A stretch of 64,000 nucleotides of DNA from Boswellia sacra (lineage: Eukaryota > Streptophyta > Magnoliopsida > Sapindales > Burseraceae): contig SNVD02009519.1 of assembly GCA_013180625.2 (NCBI GenBank), positions 3,500,501 through 3,564,500 of the forward strand, written 5' to 3'. Each line of letters begins with the position of its first letter. Positions within the stretch are counted from its first letter, which is position 1. Of this stretch, positions 26,191 to 37,682 are shown piece by piece. The position numbers and the translations under genes are program-made. The notes beneath the pieces were generated by a model. That model did not search any database and was not told the DNA's origin. It was given only the letters and a program-made list of their open reading frames with translations.

Positions 26191-26574
26191 TTGGGAGATG
26201 CCCCTGGCTTTCCCCTTATTTACAAACGTATCCTCTTACTTCAAGTGGTCAATAAACACTCATAAATTATCAATAAATCGAAATTCTAAAATAAAAAAGG
26301 TTTAACGAAAAGTACAACGGAATTCATATATCATATATATAAATATACATATATAAATGGTAATAAATTAAAAATATTAAAAATTATAATTATAATTTAT
26401 TTATAAAATAAGTATTACTTTGTTTTTTATTTTCTTATTTGCAAGTTTAATCCTAGAATATTGTTAACATAACTTAAACTAATAAGGTATATATTGGATG
26501 AGTCATGGTATATTCACGAGTTGGGATCGTCTCTAATAATAATGAGATAATAAATGACATGACAATATATTCTG
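26191..26574. other. AT-rich spacer, no gene seen
   Basis: Sequence between the SR gene promoter and the LBD tandem duplication. Nothing supported. Confidence 0.6.
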
Positions 26575-27825
26575 TTATATGTCACATCGCATACTTTATT
26601 TAATTTTTAATTTTTTTAAATACTGAAAATATTTGTATATATATCATTTGTTGATATTTTGTGTATTATTGCCTTATTATAAAATTACAATATATGAAAC
26701 AATGATGATAAAGTTTTGCCCGTCCTGTCATTTGCCGTACAAATTTTATTAGCATTGATATACTTTTCAAGGTTTTATCTAAACTCATGCGTTTCAAATA
26801 AAATGATATGATATTAAATTAAATTTATTATATTATCACATATTATTTGATAATTATCAATTAATTAATTAATTATATGTTATTTGATATACAAAATTGA
26901 AGATATCTTTAAGAAAACGTACCATTATTCCAAATTTTATTTTTTAATTTTATAAGTCTAGTATTATTTATATTGCTTAAAATTTTGTTAAATTAATTCA
27001 AATAATATCATAGTCAAAGAATACAATATCTATTCTCCAATTTAGTTTAATAACATCATAGAAGTTGTAGTATGGTCAAATATTACGACTAATCCATGGA
27101 AAAGGTGGCAGGGCATCAAACTTTTTTCATTTCAATAATTATTAATCCTAATTTTCCTATATTTTAATTGCACAAAGAATATAAAAATACGAAGCCTGCA
27201 CCTATTTTCGACAGTAAGCCCATTTTAAAGAAGCAAAAGTATCAATTTTAAGATTTAAATTTCAAATGAACGTGGGTTGGAAGAGAAATTAAGGTAAAGG
27301 TAACAGTAACAAAGAAATGAACGATTTGAACTTTTAATGAAGAGGGAGAAGATCGAGAAAGAAAATTTAGGGTAAAACACAAGTATCCGGTTTGGAATTG
27401 GAGCATTATCAATTTTATCAACTTTTTTTATTTCAAATAATTTTTTAACCCAATATGAATTATTAACTCAATTTCCATATCTTAATTATATAATAACCAA
27501 TGTACAACAAATAAAATTAAAGATCTTCGGCAAATGATTGGGTAAGTAAAGCCAAGCAGTGAGATCATGCCAATTAGACGAGCAGCAAAGTATGGACAGG
27601 GAGTAACAATTGGCATTGAGGCATAAATATCATATATTATTTGCATTATAGTTTGAGCTTATAACAGTTTACAATTAAACTCGTCATTTTATTACTTTCT
27701 AAAAGGATAGGATCGGTCAATTTTCCACAATACTATTTATTGCATGAATGAAAATTTTGTTGATAACTCGATCATGGTGTAGTGATTTACAATTGCAACA
27801 ATGATAATTAAATTAACCTCCAACG

Positions 27826-28432
27826 TCAAGTTTGATGATAGGGACCAAAATGGGTAACATTAATTCCCTTGTTTTGGCAAGCTAATAGTCGTGTTGAAAC
27901 TAGACCCAAGTGGTCGCATCCTTCAGGTTGATGAGGTGGCTGCGCATGCGAATTGACGAGAACTGCAAGTTTAGCTTGGGCCTTAGCTGGTTGGGCCTCT
28001 GCATTGTGGATTTGTTGATGAAGTAGGTGAATAATTCAAACACAACCATAAACTGGGTCTTCAATTCTCCGTCGTGCCTCAAAACTCAAGGCATCTGCTG
28101 CTTCCCCTCGTAGTTGATCTAAGAGTTGCTGATTGAATATATAATTCATATATTATGATCAAATTAAACAAAAGTCACACCAATAAACTAATTAACAAAG
28201 ATTTATAAAGCTAAAGAAAAGCAATAATAGGAGTTAATTTGATCATAAATACGGTATTTGTTCATTACCTGCAGCATATTTGTGACATTGCTGGCACCAT
28301 AGATTCTGTGAACGCAAGCAAATCTTTGAGGGTCATTGGCAGGGAAACAAGGAGAAAAAATGATATCTGAAGGGCATATCTTCTTCGCAAATACTTGCAA
28401 GCTGCACAGCGACCACCCCTGCTGTTGGACAT
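27826..28432 (-). pseudogene. LBD transcription factor pseudogene 1 (LBD23/24-like)
   Basis: LOB-domain proteins are plant nuclear regulators of organ boundaries; they bind DNA through a Cys block (CX2CX6CX3C) and dimerise by a leucine-zipper-like end. Exon 1 (28269-28432) codes the start, Met-Ser-Asn, then CAACKYLRRR. A two-base TA insertion next to the third Cys then shifts the frame. The rest continues in another frame as FPANDPQRFACVHRIYGASN. The fourth Cys codon reads ATC (Ile). Exon 2 (to 28128) carries QLRGEAADALSFEA and IEDPVYGCV, followed at once by TGA (28036-28038) where copy 2 has GGA. The CVGIIHLL stretch, restored in copy 2, resembles LBD23/LBD24. Frameshift, lost Cys and nonsense codon make this a pseudogene. 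Confidence 0.85.
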
Positions 28433-28531
28433 GATTGCAACAAAATCTAATCCAAATCTTAAAAAGTATTCACAATGACCCACTCAATATTTGTGATGAT
28501 CTTTTTTCTTTTTTCTTTTTTTTTTTAGAAC

Positions 28532-29863
28532 TGTTAATATCAGTGTGTCGAGTTCGTATCGAGATTTGTCAAGTGTTGTTGTCGAGCTTGTATCCAATAT
28601 CGTGTTATTGTTTTATCAAGTGTCGAGAATATTGTCGAGATGTGTTGAGATATGTCGAGTTGATTGTGTCGAGATATATCGAGATATGTCGAGTAGATCA
28701 TGTCGAGTTTATTGGTGTCAAGTGTGATTGTCGAGACTTTGTCGAGTTTCGATTTCGTTTAGTGTCGAAACTTTGTCAAGTTTCGATTTCGTCTAGTGTC
28801 GAGACTTTGTCGAGTTTCGATTTCGTCGAGTGTCAAGCTTTTGTCGAGTGTCGCGATTGTGTCGCATGTCGAGTCTGTTGTGTCAAACTTGTTGAGTGTC
28901 GAGTTTCAAGTGTCGAGTGTCGAGTGGTGTCTTTCAATCACTTGTACCGAGAATGTTGGCGACGAGAATTTTTGTGTCAACATTCATGTGTCATACACAT
29001 GTTATATTTTGACCAACTTGTGATAAAACAATAATATTATTTTGATTATTATTTTACTGTTTCTAGAATTATATTTTAGGAATGATTTCATTTGTAATAA
29101 ATATCTCTTTAGATTATGATATACTATCTTGTATTCTACTTAGAATATGAGAATATTTGTTTATCCTAATTCCTTAGGAGTTTGAATATATCACCCCTTA
29201 TTTTATTTCTCATAATCCAAATATGATTTTGATTAGATATTTTACAGGATTTATAAGAGATTTCGTCCAGGTCTCTCACTATATATATTTCGTGTAATAA
29301 CCAGGCGAAAAAGGACGTTGAACAAAGATTAACTGGTTAGCTGATTTGGTTGTGAGAGAGTCTTAACTTTGGCATTCTATTATTTGATAGAAGAGCTTCA
29401 ACGCAAATTGAGATGCTTCTTTAATTTGATTCTTTGAGTCTTTTGTTTCATATATGAGTGATAGAAATCGTACATGAGTTGTTGATTGAGTCTATGAGAG
29501 TTAATAGACACTTGGGATAACTTGCGGGTTAAGTATTTATGTAATTCAATGTCAAACTTTGTGTGTTATGTATAACTTAATAGTGTGTTGTTAAGTTATC
29601 TACGACAGAGAGTGGACAGTGTCACTAGAGTTTATGATCTTTGCGAAGATTTTATTTTACAAAGATTAGGTCAGTGTGTGACGGTGAGTTAGCATTGTAA
29701 AAGGTTATAAAGATTGTACAAATAATAACTTAGTGAGTTGCAGCTATATAGCTGTCCGTGGATGTAGGTTTTATAACTGAACCACGTAAAAAATCCTCCT
29801 GTACCAATTTACTTAACCGTTTACTCTTTTATTTTATATAACTACATACTTTCAAAACTCTCA
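28532..29863. mobile_element. Solo LTR of a retrotransposon (1.33 kb)
   Basis: The segment begins TGTTAATAT and ends ACTCTCA, so it has the TG...CA termini of an LTR. It is flanked by the direct 5 bp repeat AGAAC (28527-28531 and 29864-29868). Copy 2 of the surrounding duplication has a single AGAAC (32653) and no insertion, which proves both borders. No coding sequence is present, so the internal part and second LTR were lost by recombination. The first 430 bases are packed with GTCGAG-type motifs. A TATA-like CTATATATATTT lies near 29280. The superfamily (Copia or Gypsy) cannot be decided. Confidence 0.88.
28541..28935. repeat. TGTCGAG-rich irregular repeat
   Basis: Dozens of TGTCGAG or near-matches occur at irregular 10-20 base intervals, with a longer phrase around TTTCGATTTCGTC repeated near 28748, 28781 and 28816. 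It occupies the 5' part of the solo LTR. The same short motif fills the MULE ends at 54.0-54.4, 59.4-60.6 and 63.7-64.0 kb. Confidence 0.85.
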
Positions 29864-30764
29864 AGAACAAATTTAGAGGAAGATTTTGTAGTTTCTTTGT
29901 CATTAAAAGATTCAAATTATTTGGTGAAAGTATTTGAAGTGAGCTAGCTAGGTGATCTTCCAGAGATTTTCCAACGGCTACTTTTTACTTTAAAAAACAT
30001 TCACGATTTGGAATAGAAAGTTAGGAGAATGGACAGTGATTCCTAATTTGTCAAAACTTTGAAGAAATGAAAGTTGGCAATTTGGGAAGACTCCACCAGT
30101 AGCTTATTTATAAAAAAAAAAAAGATTAAAATTTATTTCTTTTTAGCTGCTTTTAAATCATGGGCTTTTGGCTCAACATATTAAATTTGTATAATATAAA
30201 TTTGAAAAAAGACATGAATAATTATACAATTAAGAAACCCTTATTATTGTTATTATTTTTATATATAGCTTATAAAAGAGTTTATATATTTTATGGAGAT
30301 AATTGAGGGGACTGTATATAGTTTAGATATGGTCCTCGAATAACTAAGCTGAAACATATCAACGTTAGACAGAGGAAAAATGAAGCGTTAATAAGGATGA
30401 GAATTGTTTTTTCTCGGTCTCATTTGAGCTTAGGTGAGCCTATAATATATTTTCACTTTGACCCAGACTAGATTAAGGATTTATAATATAAAAATTATTA
30501 AAAATATTATTTGGCCCCTCGAACTTGACGACATGCAATCCTGATAAGAAGATCTAGGATTAGAAAAAGTAAACTCATAATAGAAATCGATCGAATTTAG
30601 AGTTTTAATAACTAAGTGGACCTGTACAAACTCAAATAGATTGCCATATCCAAGCCTAGCCAGTCTCAATAATTATTGTATGGATATATAGTAATTGCAT
30701 GTCTTGATTACATATATAACTAAAAATAATTCCCTATAGATATAAATTTATTTAATATATCATG

Positions 30765-33142
30765 TATATGTCATATCGCATACTTTATGTAATTCTTATT
30801 TTTTTAAATATTGCTAATATTTGTATACATCATTTGTTGATATTTTGTGTATTATTATCTTATTATAAAATTAAAATATGTGATACAATGATGATAAATT
30901 TTTGTCGGTCCTGCCATTTGCCGTGCAAATTTTATTGGCATTGATATACGTTTCAAGGTTTTATCATTAAATTAAAATTATTATATTATATTATTTATTA
31001 CATTATCACATATTATTTGATAATTACTAATTAATAATTAATTATATATTATTTGATATACAGAATTTAAGATATTATTTAAAAAACGTACCATTATTCC
31101 AAATTCTATATCTCAATTTTATACGTCTAGTATTATTTATATTGCTTAATTTTTTTAAATTAATTCTAATAATATTATTGTTAGAGATTACGATTCTATT
31201 CCCCAATTTAGTTTAATAACATTAATGAAGTTGCAAAATGGTCAAATATTATGAAAAATCTATGGAAAAGGTCGAAGTGCATCAAACTTTTTTCATCTCA
31301 ATAATTATTAATCCTAATTTTTCTATATTATAATTGCACAAAGAATATAAAAATAGGAAGAGCGCGTCTATTTTCGATGGTAAGACCATTTTCAATCAAC
31401 AAAAGTATCAATTTTAAGATTTAAATCTCAAATCAAATGAAAGTGTGTTGGAAGAGAGATTAGGGTAAAGGTAATAGTAACAAGGGAAAGGACGAATGGG
31501 ATTTTTAATCAAAAGGTAGAATACTGAGAAAGAAAATTGAGGGTAAAACACGGTTATCGGGTTGGAATTGGAGCATGATCTATTTTATTAACCTTTTTTT
31601 GTATTTCGAATAGTTTTTTTTAACCCAATATGAATTATTAACTCAATTTCCATATCTTTATTATATAAAAACCAATATACAACAAATAAAATCAAAGATC
31701 TTCGACAAATGACTGGATAAGTAAAGCCAAGCAGTTAGATCATGCCAATTAGACAAGCAGCAAAGTATGGATAACAATTGTTATTGGGGCGTAAATATCA
31801 TATATTATTTGCATTATAGTTTGAGCCTATAACATGTTACAATTAAACTCGTTATTTTATTACTTTCTAAAAGGGTAGTATCGGTCAATTTTCCACAAGA
31901 ATATTTATTGTATGAATGAAAATCGTTTGTTGATCACTCCATTACGGTGCAGTGATTTAGAAATTGCAACAATGATAATTAAATTAACCTCCAACGTCAA
32001 GTTTGATGATAAGGACCAAAATGGGTAACATTAATTCCCTTGTTTTGGCAAGCTAATAGTCGTGTTGAAACTAGACCCCAGTGGTCGCATCCTTCAGGTT
32101 GATGAGGTGGTTGCCCATGCGAATTGATGTAGACAGCTGGGTCTCTGCATTGTGGATTTGTTGATGAAGTAGATGAATAATTCCAACACAGCCATAAACT
32201 GGGTCTTCAATTCTCGATTGTGCCTCAAAACTCAAGGCATCTGCTGCTTCCCCTCTTAGTTGTTGATTGAATTTATGATTCATATATTATGATCAAATTA
32301 AACAAAAGTCACACTAATAAACTAATTAAAAAAGATTTATAAAGCTAGAGAAAAGCAATAATAGGAGTTAATTTGATCATAAATATAGTATTTGGTCATT
32401 ACCTGTAGCATCTTTGTGACATTGCTGGCACCATAGATTCTGTGAACGCAAGCAAATCTTTTAGGGTCATTGGCAGGGAAATCAGGAGAGAAAATGCAAT
32501 ATGAAGGGCGTCTTCTTCGCAAATACTTGCAAGCTGCACAGCGACCACCACTGCTGCTAGACATGAGTGCAACAAAATGTAATCCAAGTCTTAAAAAGTA
32601 TTCACAAAGCTCCCCTAAATATTTGTGATCATCTTTTTTTCTTTTTCCTTTGAGAACAAATTTAGAGGAAGATTTTGTAGTTTATTTGTTATTAAAAGAT
32701 TCATATTATTTGGTGAAAGTATTTGAAGTGAGCTTGCTAGGTCATCTTCGAGAAATTTTTCAATGGTTACTTTTTACTTTAAAAAAAATTCAGGATTTGG
32801 AATGAAAAATTGGGAGGATGGACGGTGACTCCTAATTTGTCGAAACTTTAAAGAAATGAAAGTTGGCAATTTGGGAAGACTCCAACGGTGGCTTATTGAA
32901 AAAAAAAGATTAAAATTTATTTGGTTTTAGCTCCTTTTATATCATGGGCTTTTGGCTCAACATATTAAATTTATATCATATAAATTAGAAAAAAGAAATG
33001 CATAGTTATACAATTAAGAAACCTTATTATTGTTATTATTTTTATATATAGCTTATAAAAAAATTTTATATATGTTATGGAGATAATTTAGGAGGCTATA
33101 TATGGTTTAGATTTGATCATCAAATAACTAAGCTAAAACATA
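30765..33142. repeat. Tandem duplication, copy 2, left part
   Basis: This is the second copy of the LBD-bearing block. It runs until the Tat element inserts after ACATA at 33142 and resumes beyond that element at 53154. Copy 1 carries the uninterrupted site (AACATATCAACG near 30354), which confirms the insertion point. Confidence 0.85.
31997..32564 (-). pseudogene. LBD transcription factor pseudogene 2 (LBD23/24-like)
   Basis: Exon 1 (32403-32564) is open for 54 codons from Met-Ser-Ser-Ser-Ser to KMLQ and ends at a good CAG/GT donor. The Cys block, however, reads CAACKYLRRRRPSYC: the third Cys is Arg (CGC for TGC), which should destroy the zinc-binding motif. Exon 2 keeps GEAADALSFEAQSRIEDP and VYGCVGIIHLLHQQIHNAE. 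The acceptor present in copy 1 (CAATCAG/CAACTC) is lost, through AG to AA plus a deletion of about 12 bases. A further deletion after HNAETQL shifts the frame. It is less damaged than copy 1 but is probably also non-functional. It could still be transcribed. Confidence 0.82.
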
Positions 33143-33504
33143 TGTTGATGCACGATTTTCAGACGGCCGGAAAGCGGGTCGGAGCTCGAATTGTACGTCG
33201 GGTCCAATCCTGTGAGCAAAGAAAAATAGTCAGGGGTGCCGGCGAAAACCTTCCAACGCTCAAGTCAGTTTCCGGTACTCCAGAATTTTTTGGGAGAATT
33301 TCTTAGAGAGAGAAGCTCTCAAAAGCATAGGAAATTTATAAAAAGAATGAATTAAAAAAAGTGTGCATACCTTGAGTAATAATTTGGAGGGTTTATATAG
33401 GAGTTAGGATGAGTTATTGTGGGACCTAAATAAGAGGCCAAACAATGGGCTCTAAAAAGTGGGCCTAGATTTAATTGAGATCCAATTTTGTTATGGTCAT
33501 AACA
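33143..33504 (-). repeat. Tat element 3' LTR
   Basis: It starts TGTTGATGCACG and ends GTCATAACA on the plus strand, so both ends are TG...CA. It is the downstream LTR of the minus-strand element. The sequence next to it (33505-33524), read on the minus strand, contains TGGAGGGACTAC and is a weak polypurine-tract candidate. Confidence 0.88.
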
Positions 33505-33656
33505 GTAGTCCCTCCAGGCCCAAGTCGACTAACGGGTCGACGTAGGGACGATTTAGTTATTCAGGGCTATAAATTAAATATATTAGGAGGCCGGTCCGAA
33601 GATGTAATTTATTATATATGCATGCTTAGTGTGGCTTAAACCCTAAATTGGTGCCA

Positions 33657-33664
33657 TATATAAG
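33657..33664 (+). promoter_or_regulatory. TATA box for the antisense gene in the Tat element
   Basis: TATATAAG in the context GCCATATATAAGATA lies 153 bases inside the 3' LTR border. It is followed about 140 bases later by a good splice donor. It is placed to drive the plus-strand gene at 35072-37303, opposite to gag-pol. Confidence 0.45.
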
Positions 33665-34250
33665 ATAACAAGTGTTGGGGAGTAGGGTTTGCTCAAAAGT
33701 AGGAGGGAGCACCTTGGAGGCAAGCAGTGTAGGCGATCCAAGCAAGTAGAACTCTCCAATTTGAGCAAGAATTTTCCAGGGCAAGTAAATTTACCCAGCC
33801 GCTACAAGTAAGCCCTTCTTTCTTGCGTATAGTAATTGCATATTTGAGAAAAAATTTTATTGAAGCAAAAAGTCTACATGATGGAGATGTGAAACCACTA
33901 AAAAAAAACTTATTGGATCAACATGAACAAAAGTCCACATGTGCGGCTGCTTTAGAATGCATGGATTAGGCTTAATTTTGTGTGGTTGTGACTGTCTTTT
34001 TTTTCTTTTGTTTTTAATCAATGTAAAAATGCTCTGCGTATTATGCCCTACGTGTGTGCATGTGATTGTGCAAGAACATGCAAAGGTTTGCATGTTTCTT
34101 CTATTGTGTGCTCGGGTGTGAAAGAAAAAAACGAGAGTGGCTTCCGAAGTGTTTCTTCCGCTAAGTGAGTGTGACAGCGTATGAGGGAGAGGAGTGAGCT
34201 CCTAAGAGGGAGCAGCATGCATGCGGGAATGAAGGCGAGCATGCGGCGAG

Positions 34251-34556
34251 CTCGTACGTGATGGGCGAGAGGCGAGCTTCCAAGGGCGAGGGGAGAGTCA
34301 AGCTTCCAAGGGCGAGGGGAGAGTCAAGCTCGCGTGGGCGAGCGATGTGCGCAGCAAACTCGCGAGGGCGAGCTGTGCGCAGCAAGCTCGCGAGGGCGAG
34401 CTGTGTGCAGCATGCTCGCGAGAGCTGGGTGCGCAGGGGCGAGCTCGCAAGGCGCTGGGTGCGCAGGGGCGAGCTCGTGGGATGCTGGGCGCGCAGGGGC
34501 GAGCTCGCGAGGCGCTGGGTGCGCAAGGGCTAGCCTGCGAGGCGCTGGGTGCGCTG
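34251..34556. repeat. GC-rich minisatellite (about 28-30 bp units)
   Basis: Units around GCGAGCTCGCGAGG(G)CG repeat first at about 28 bases (34335-34410) and then at 30 bases with GCTGGGTGCGCAGGGGCGAG (34425-34553, four to five units). The block is far richer in GC and CpG than anything around it. Long open frames on both strands here are by-products of the repeat. Confidence 0.85.
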
Positions 34557-35071
34557 CATGCGGCATGTGGAGGTTACGTGACTTGCAGGGACCTCTCCGA
34601 AAAAATTTAAATAAGTGCGGGGGCGTTTCAGTAATTTTTTGAAACTTCGTTTTTTAGTTACAGGGGTGTTTCTGCAAATTTTGGAAACTTCATTTTTTTG
34701 TCGCGGGGGTGTTCCTGCAACTTTTGAAAATTTCACTTGTAGGGGTCTTTCTGCCACTTTGGAAAACTTATGAAGAGGGGCTATTTTACGAATTTCGAAA
34801 ACTATGAATAGGGGCCATTCTGTTAGTTTTGTAAACTATGAACAGGGGGCATTTTGTAAAATCCTAAAACTTAATTTTTTTAAAGGAAAACCAACTATAT
34901 ACTTTTGGTCAAGGACCAATGTAATATTTTTCTTTTCAAGGGCAAAAAGTATTTTTCAAGGGCTATTTTGGAAAACTTTCAATATAGTCTCCTAGCATTT
35001 CTTTTCTTTCATCTCTTCCCTTCCTTAGTAGATTTGGTTTGATGACTAACGACTCTTCTTTAACTGTGCAG

Positions 35072-37303
35072 ATGGCTAGAATTAAAACTACTGTGACAGT
35101 GCTATAGGGGGAATCGAGTCATCAAACCCAGTTTACAAGGAATAAGGATCCTGCGACTAACTGTAAAAAGGTTAATGAGTTTTATCAGAATTTTTTCGGT
35201 CAGGATCGTGAGCTAGGGCATAATTTTGTTAATCACAAGGTGGTAGATGCTGAGGGGGAGAGCAACTGGTCGTCCTCTGCTACCTCAGATAGTGATCCTG
35301 AAGTTGAAAAGTGGTAGGAGGCTGACCATATTGATAATCAACTCCCGGATGACCGATTGAAAATATATGGAGCCCATTTCCTTATCCCGGATTCAGTTAT
35401 CCTATTTCTTCCGAGGAAAGGTGATCGGTGGAGTAGGCCACCACGAGGTGTCATCGGCTTAAGCTTAGAACTACTGAGAGCTGGTCTCCGGGTGCCTTTT
35501 GATAATTATGTTCGACGGATGCTCGGTGCTATGGGCATTGCCCCTACCCAATTGTCGGTCAATGGATGGAGACTTCTGATAGCATTTCAAAGTTTATTCA
35601 GAAACGTAGGTCTTGGTGATCCTACCACCAACCATATTAAGTACATTTTTGTCATTCACCCACCGAACGGAGAGAAAACAGGTTACTATTACATATCCCA
35701 GCGGGGGAAGACGGATGACCCCAACTGTCTTTTTGGCATTCCCTCACATGTAAAAGAATGGAAGTATAAACAATTCTGGTGTGGTGGCAATTAGAAGTAT
35801 CAAGAAGGTGCCTGTCCAAAGGGAGAGAAGTTGAGGATTAGGAGGCGTTTTGGTTTTTGTGGTACCTTATTATAATGATACCTTATCTATTTTCATTATA
35901 AAAACTCTGATCAACTGACCCTTTTTTTTTTTTTTATTGCAGCTCCTTAGACTAAACGCCCGCTTTTATCTCAAAACGAAAGAAACGACTTGTAAGAGGT
36001 ACTCAAGCTACCCATTGATTCGAAGAATGTGAATAGCCTCGCTGATCGGGAGCAATTGATCCGCCTTGGCTTGTCACCTCCTATTCCTCCAGAAGGTAAG
36101 CTTGATTATTACTTTCTGATCTTAGCTCACTTCATCAAGCATGTGTTTGCTTTCTTACCAGTTTTATTTTTGCGCAGGTCTATTTCCTTTACATCCTACC
36201 AAGAAGCAGTTTGCCCAACTCGAACCCAGGATGCCTCTTAAGCCCTTCGTGCATGACAAGCCTGGTCCTTCCCGGAAGAAACGGAGTGGAAGTCCTCCAA
36301 CTCTTGGACCTTTGAAGAGGAAAGCCAGTGGTCACAAGGAGATTCCCATACGGAAGTCTGTTCCTGATAAGTCAACCTCTATTCAGCCTGTGGACGAAGT
36401 AGCAGTCTCAAAGCCTACTGGAAATAAGTTACCCCCAACTTCTCAGCTACCTAGGTGTTTTACCTTTGATAGTACGGGCTTTCAAAGTAGCTCGACATGT
36501 GGAGACTACCTTCGCAAATTGTCTCAAAGTGCTGCGCGTTTCATGCCTACTAATGTCTTTTCTGAGAGTGTAAAACTTACATACTTCGATGCGATCGCTG
36601 TCGGGATTGACATCATACTTCAGATTGGGTTTTACTAAGACTTTTTTTTTATACCTTTGAAAGACATGCCTCATCTGCTTTCCTCTCTTTGTCTTTCTTT
36701 CTGTAGGCGACAGGACCCTTAGCTCAAGGAGAGACTACTAACACCAACCTCCTCAAGGAGGTTAATTATCTCACTTCTGAGGTTGCCGACTGGAAGGGAA
36801 AACATCAAGTCTGCCTTGACAATTTAACTGAAACAGAGAGAAAGATGGCAGAGATGAAAGAACAGATGGGCAGAATGAAAGCAGACTTGTCGAAGCCAAG
36901 CAAGAGGTAGCTATCCAGCATAAAAGGGCAAATGATCTTGGTTAAGAGCTTCAAGAGAGGGCTGTTGCTGAGCAAAAAGGATTGACAAAGCAGTTGCTCG
37001 CTTCCGTAGGGGTCGTATTTACCAGCAAGCTATGGAACGTTCCTATATTGATGGAGTCAATGGGGTACGTAAATGGTTCCATGATCGCTACCCAGAGATT
37101 GATCAGTCTCCCATAGCTGAAGATTAAACTTGGTGGCAGAGTCTATCCCGACAGCGAACTCTGATCCTGAGCAATTCTACCTCTTCATCCTTAAAGATGA
37201 GGATTACGAGTCGACTTTGGACACAGCAGCCTGGGAGGCCAAGCAAGGCGACTCTACCTCATCATCTTCAGATGAAGAAGAAGATGATGAAGCCATTTCT
37301 TAG
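35072..37303 (+). pseudogene. Antisense Tat gene, 'putative gypsy-type transposon' (PF04195-like) protein
   Basis: The gene runs opposite to gag-pol. The main exon starts with ATG at 35072. It encodes a block with VILFLPRKGDRW, LRAGLRVPFDNY and APTQLSVNGWRLL, matching my memory of the PF04195 family. Two TAG codons (35105, 35315) and a third after FWCGGN interrupt it. Exons follow after TTGCAG at 35942 and GCGCAG at 36178; the latter codes a basic Lys/Arg/Ser/Pro-rich part and FMPTNVFSESVKL. A last part after TTCTGTAG at 36706 codes a coiled coil and an acidic tail, SSSSDEEEDDEAIS. A donor near 36630 seems changed from GT to AT. Its function in the element is unknown. Similar extra genes, often antisense, are known in Tat elements. 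It is inactive here. Confidence 0.7.
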
Positions 37304-37682
37304 AGATAGTTGGAATTCTTCCAACTAGGTAGATGCTTATTCGTAGGGAATAATCATATTAAGGCTGTTTTCTAAGCCTTGACTTTGTCTTTTATTGTTT
37401 TTACTTTCGGTTCAATGCCATAGGTGAGACTTTATCCTTACTTGGACTATATGTGTGGCATTCCTCAGCCAATTTTGAAATAATAAGAATTTTAAGAATT
37501 TTTTCTAGTGTTGAATTCTTTTACTCTTTTCATCTTCTTACAGCTTGATCATACATGAGCTTTAAAGATGTATGTTTTGAAATAAACTGAACACTTTATT
37601 GATAATCTCTTTATAGGTCTCCTTATAGGAGTTATTACATATGCATAAGTCCCTAGAAGAAGTTATTACATATATGAAGAGA

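Larger units (their letters stand above)
26575..30735. repeat. Tandem duplication, copy 1 (interrupted by a solo LTR)
   Basis: About 2.8 kb here is repeated in the same orientation immediately downstream. Matching landmarks include the region before the LBD gene (26590-26800 and 30770-30960), the LBD gene itself, the sequence after AGAACAAATTTAGAGG (29864 and 32653) and the far end (30350-30731 and 53154-53546). Many substitutions and indels separate the copies, so the duplication is old. A 1.33 kb solo LTR at 28532 is absent from copy 2. Confidence 0.85.
33505..35071 (+). other. Leader exon and 5' UTR intron of the antisense gene; repeats
   Basis: After a TATATAAG box (33657-33664), a non-coding exon probably runs to CTACAA/GTAAGC at 33807/33808. 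A GTGCAG acceptor at 35071 lies directly before ATG at 35072, giving a leader intron of about 1.26 kb. The intron contains the GC-rich minisatellite and a degenerate series of phrases like GGGGC(A/T)TTCTG near 34600-34860. This exon structure is my inference from splice signals. Confidence 0.45.

Noticed and set aside
28435..29034. 199-codon plus-strand frame
   Set aside because: It is produced by the TGTCGAG-rich repeat in the solo LTR; the translation is repetitive Cys/Arg/Val/Ser with no domain.
34161..34642. Several Arg/Ala-rich frames on both strands
   Set aside because: They arise from the GC-rich 28-30 bp repeat, which lacks stops in most frames.
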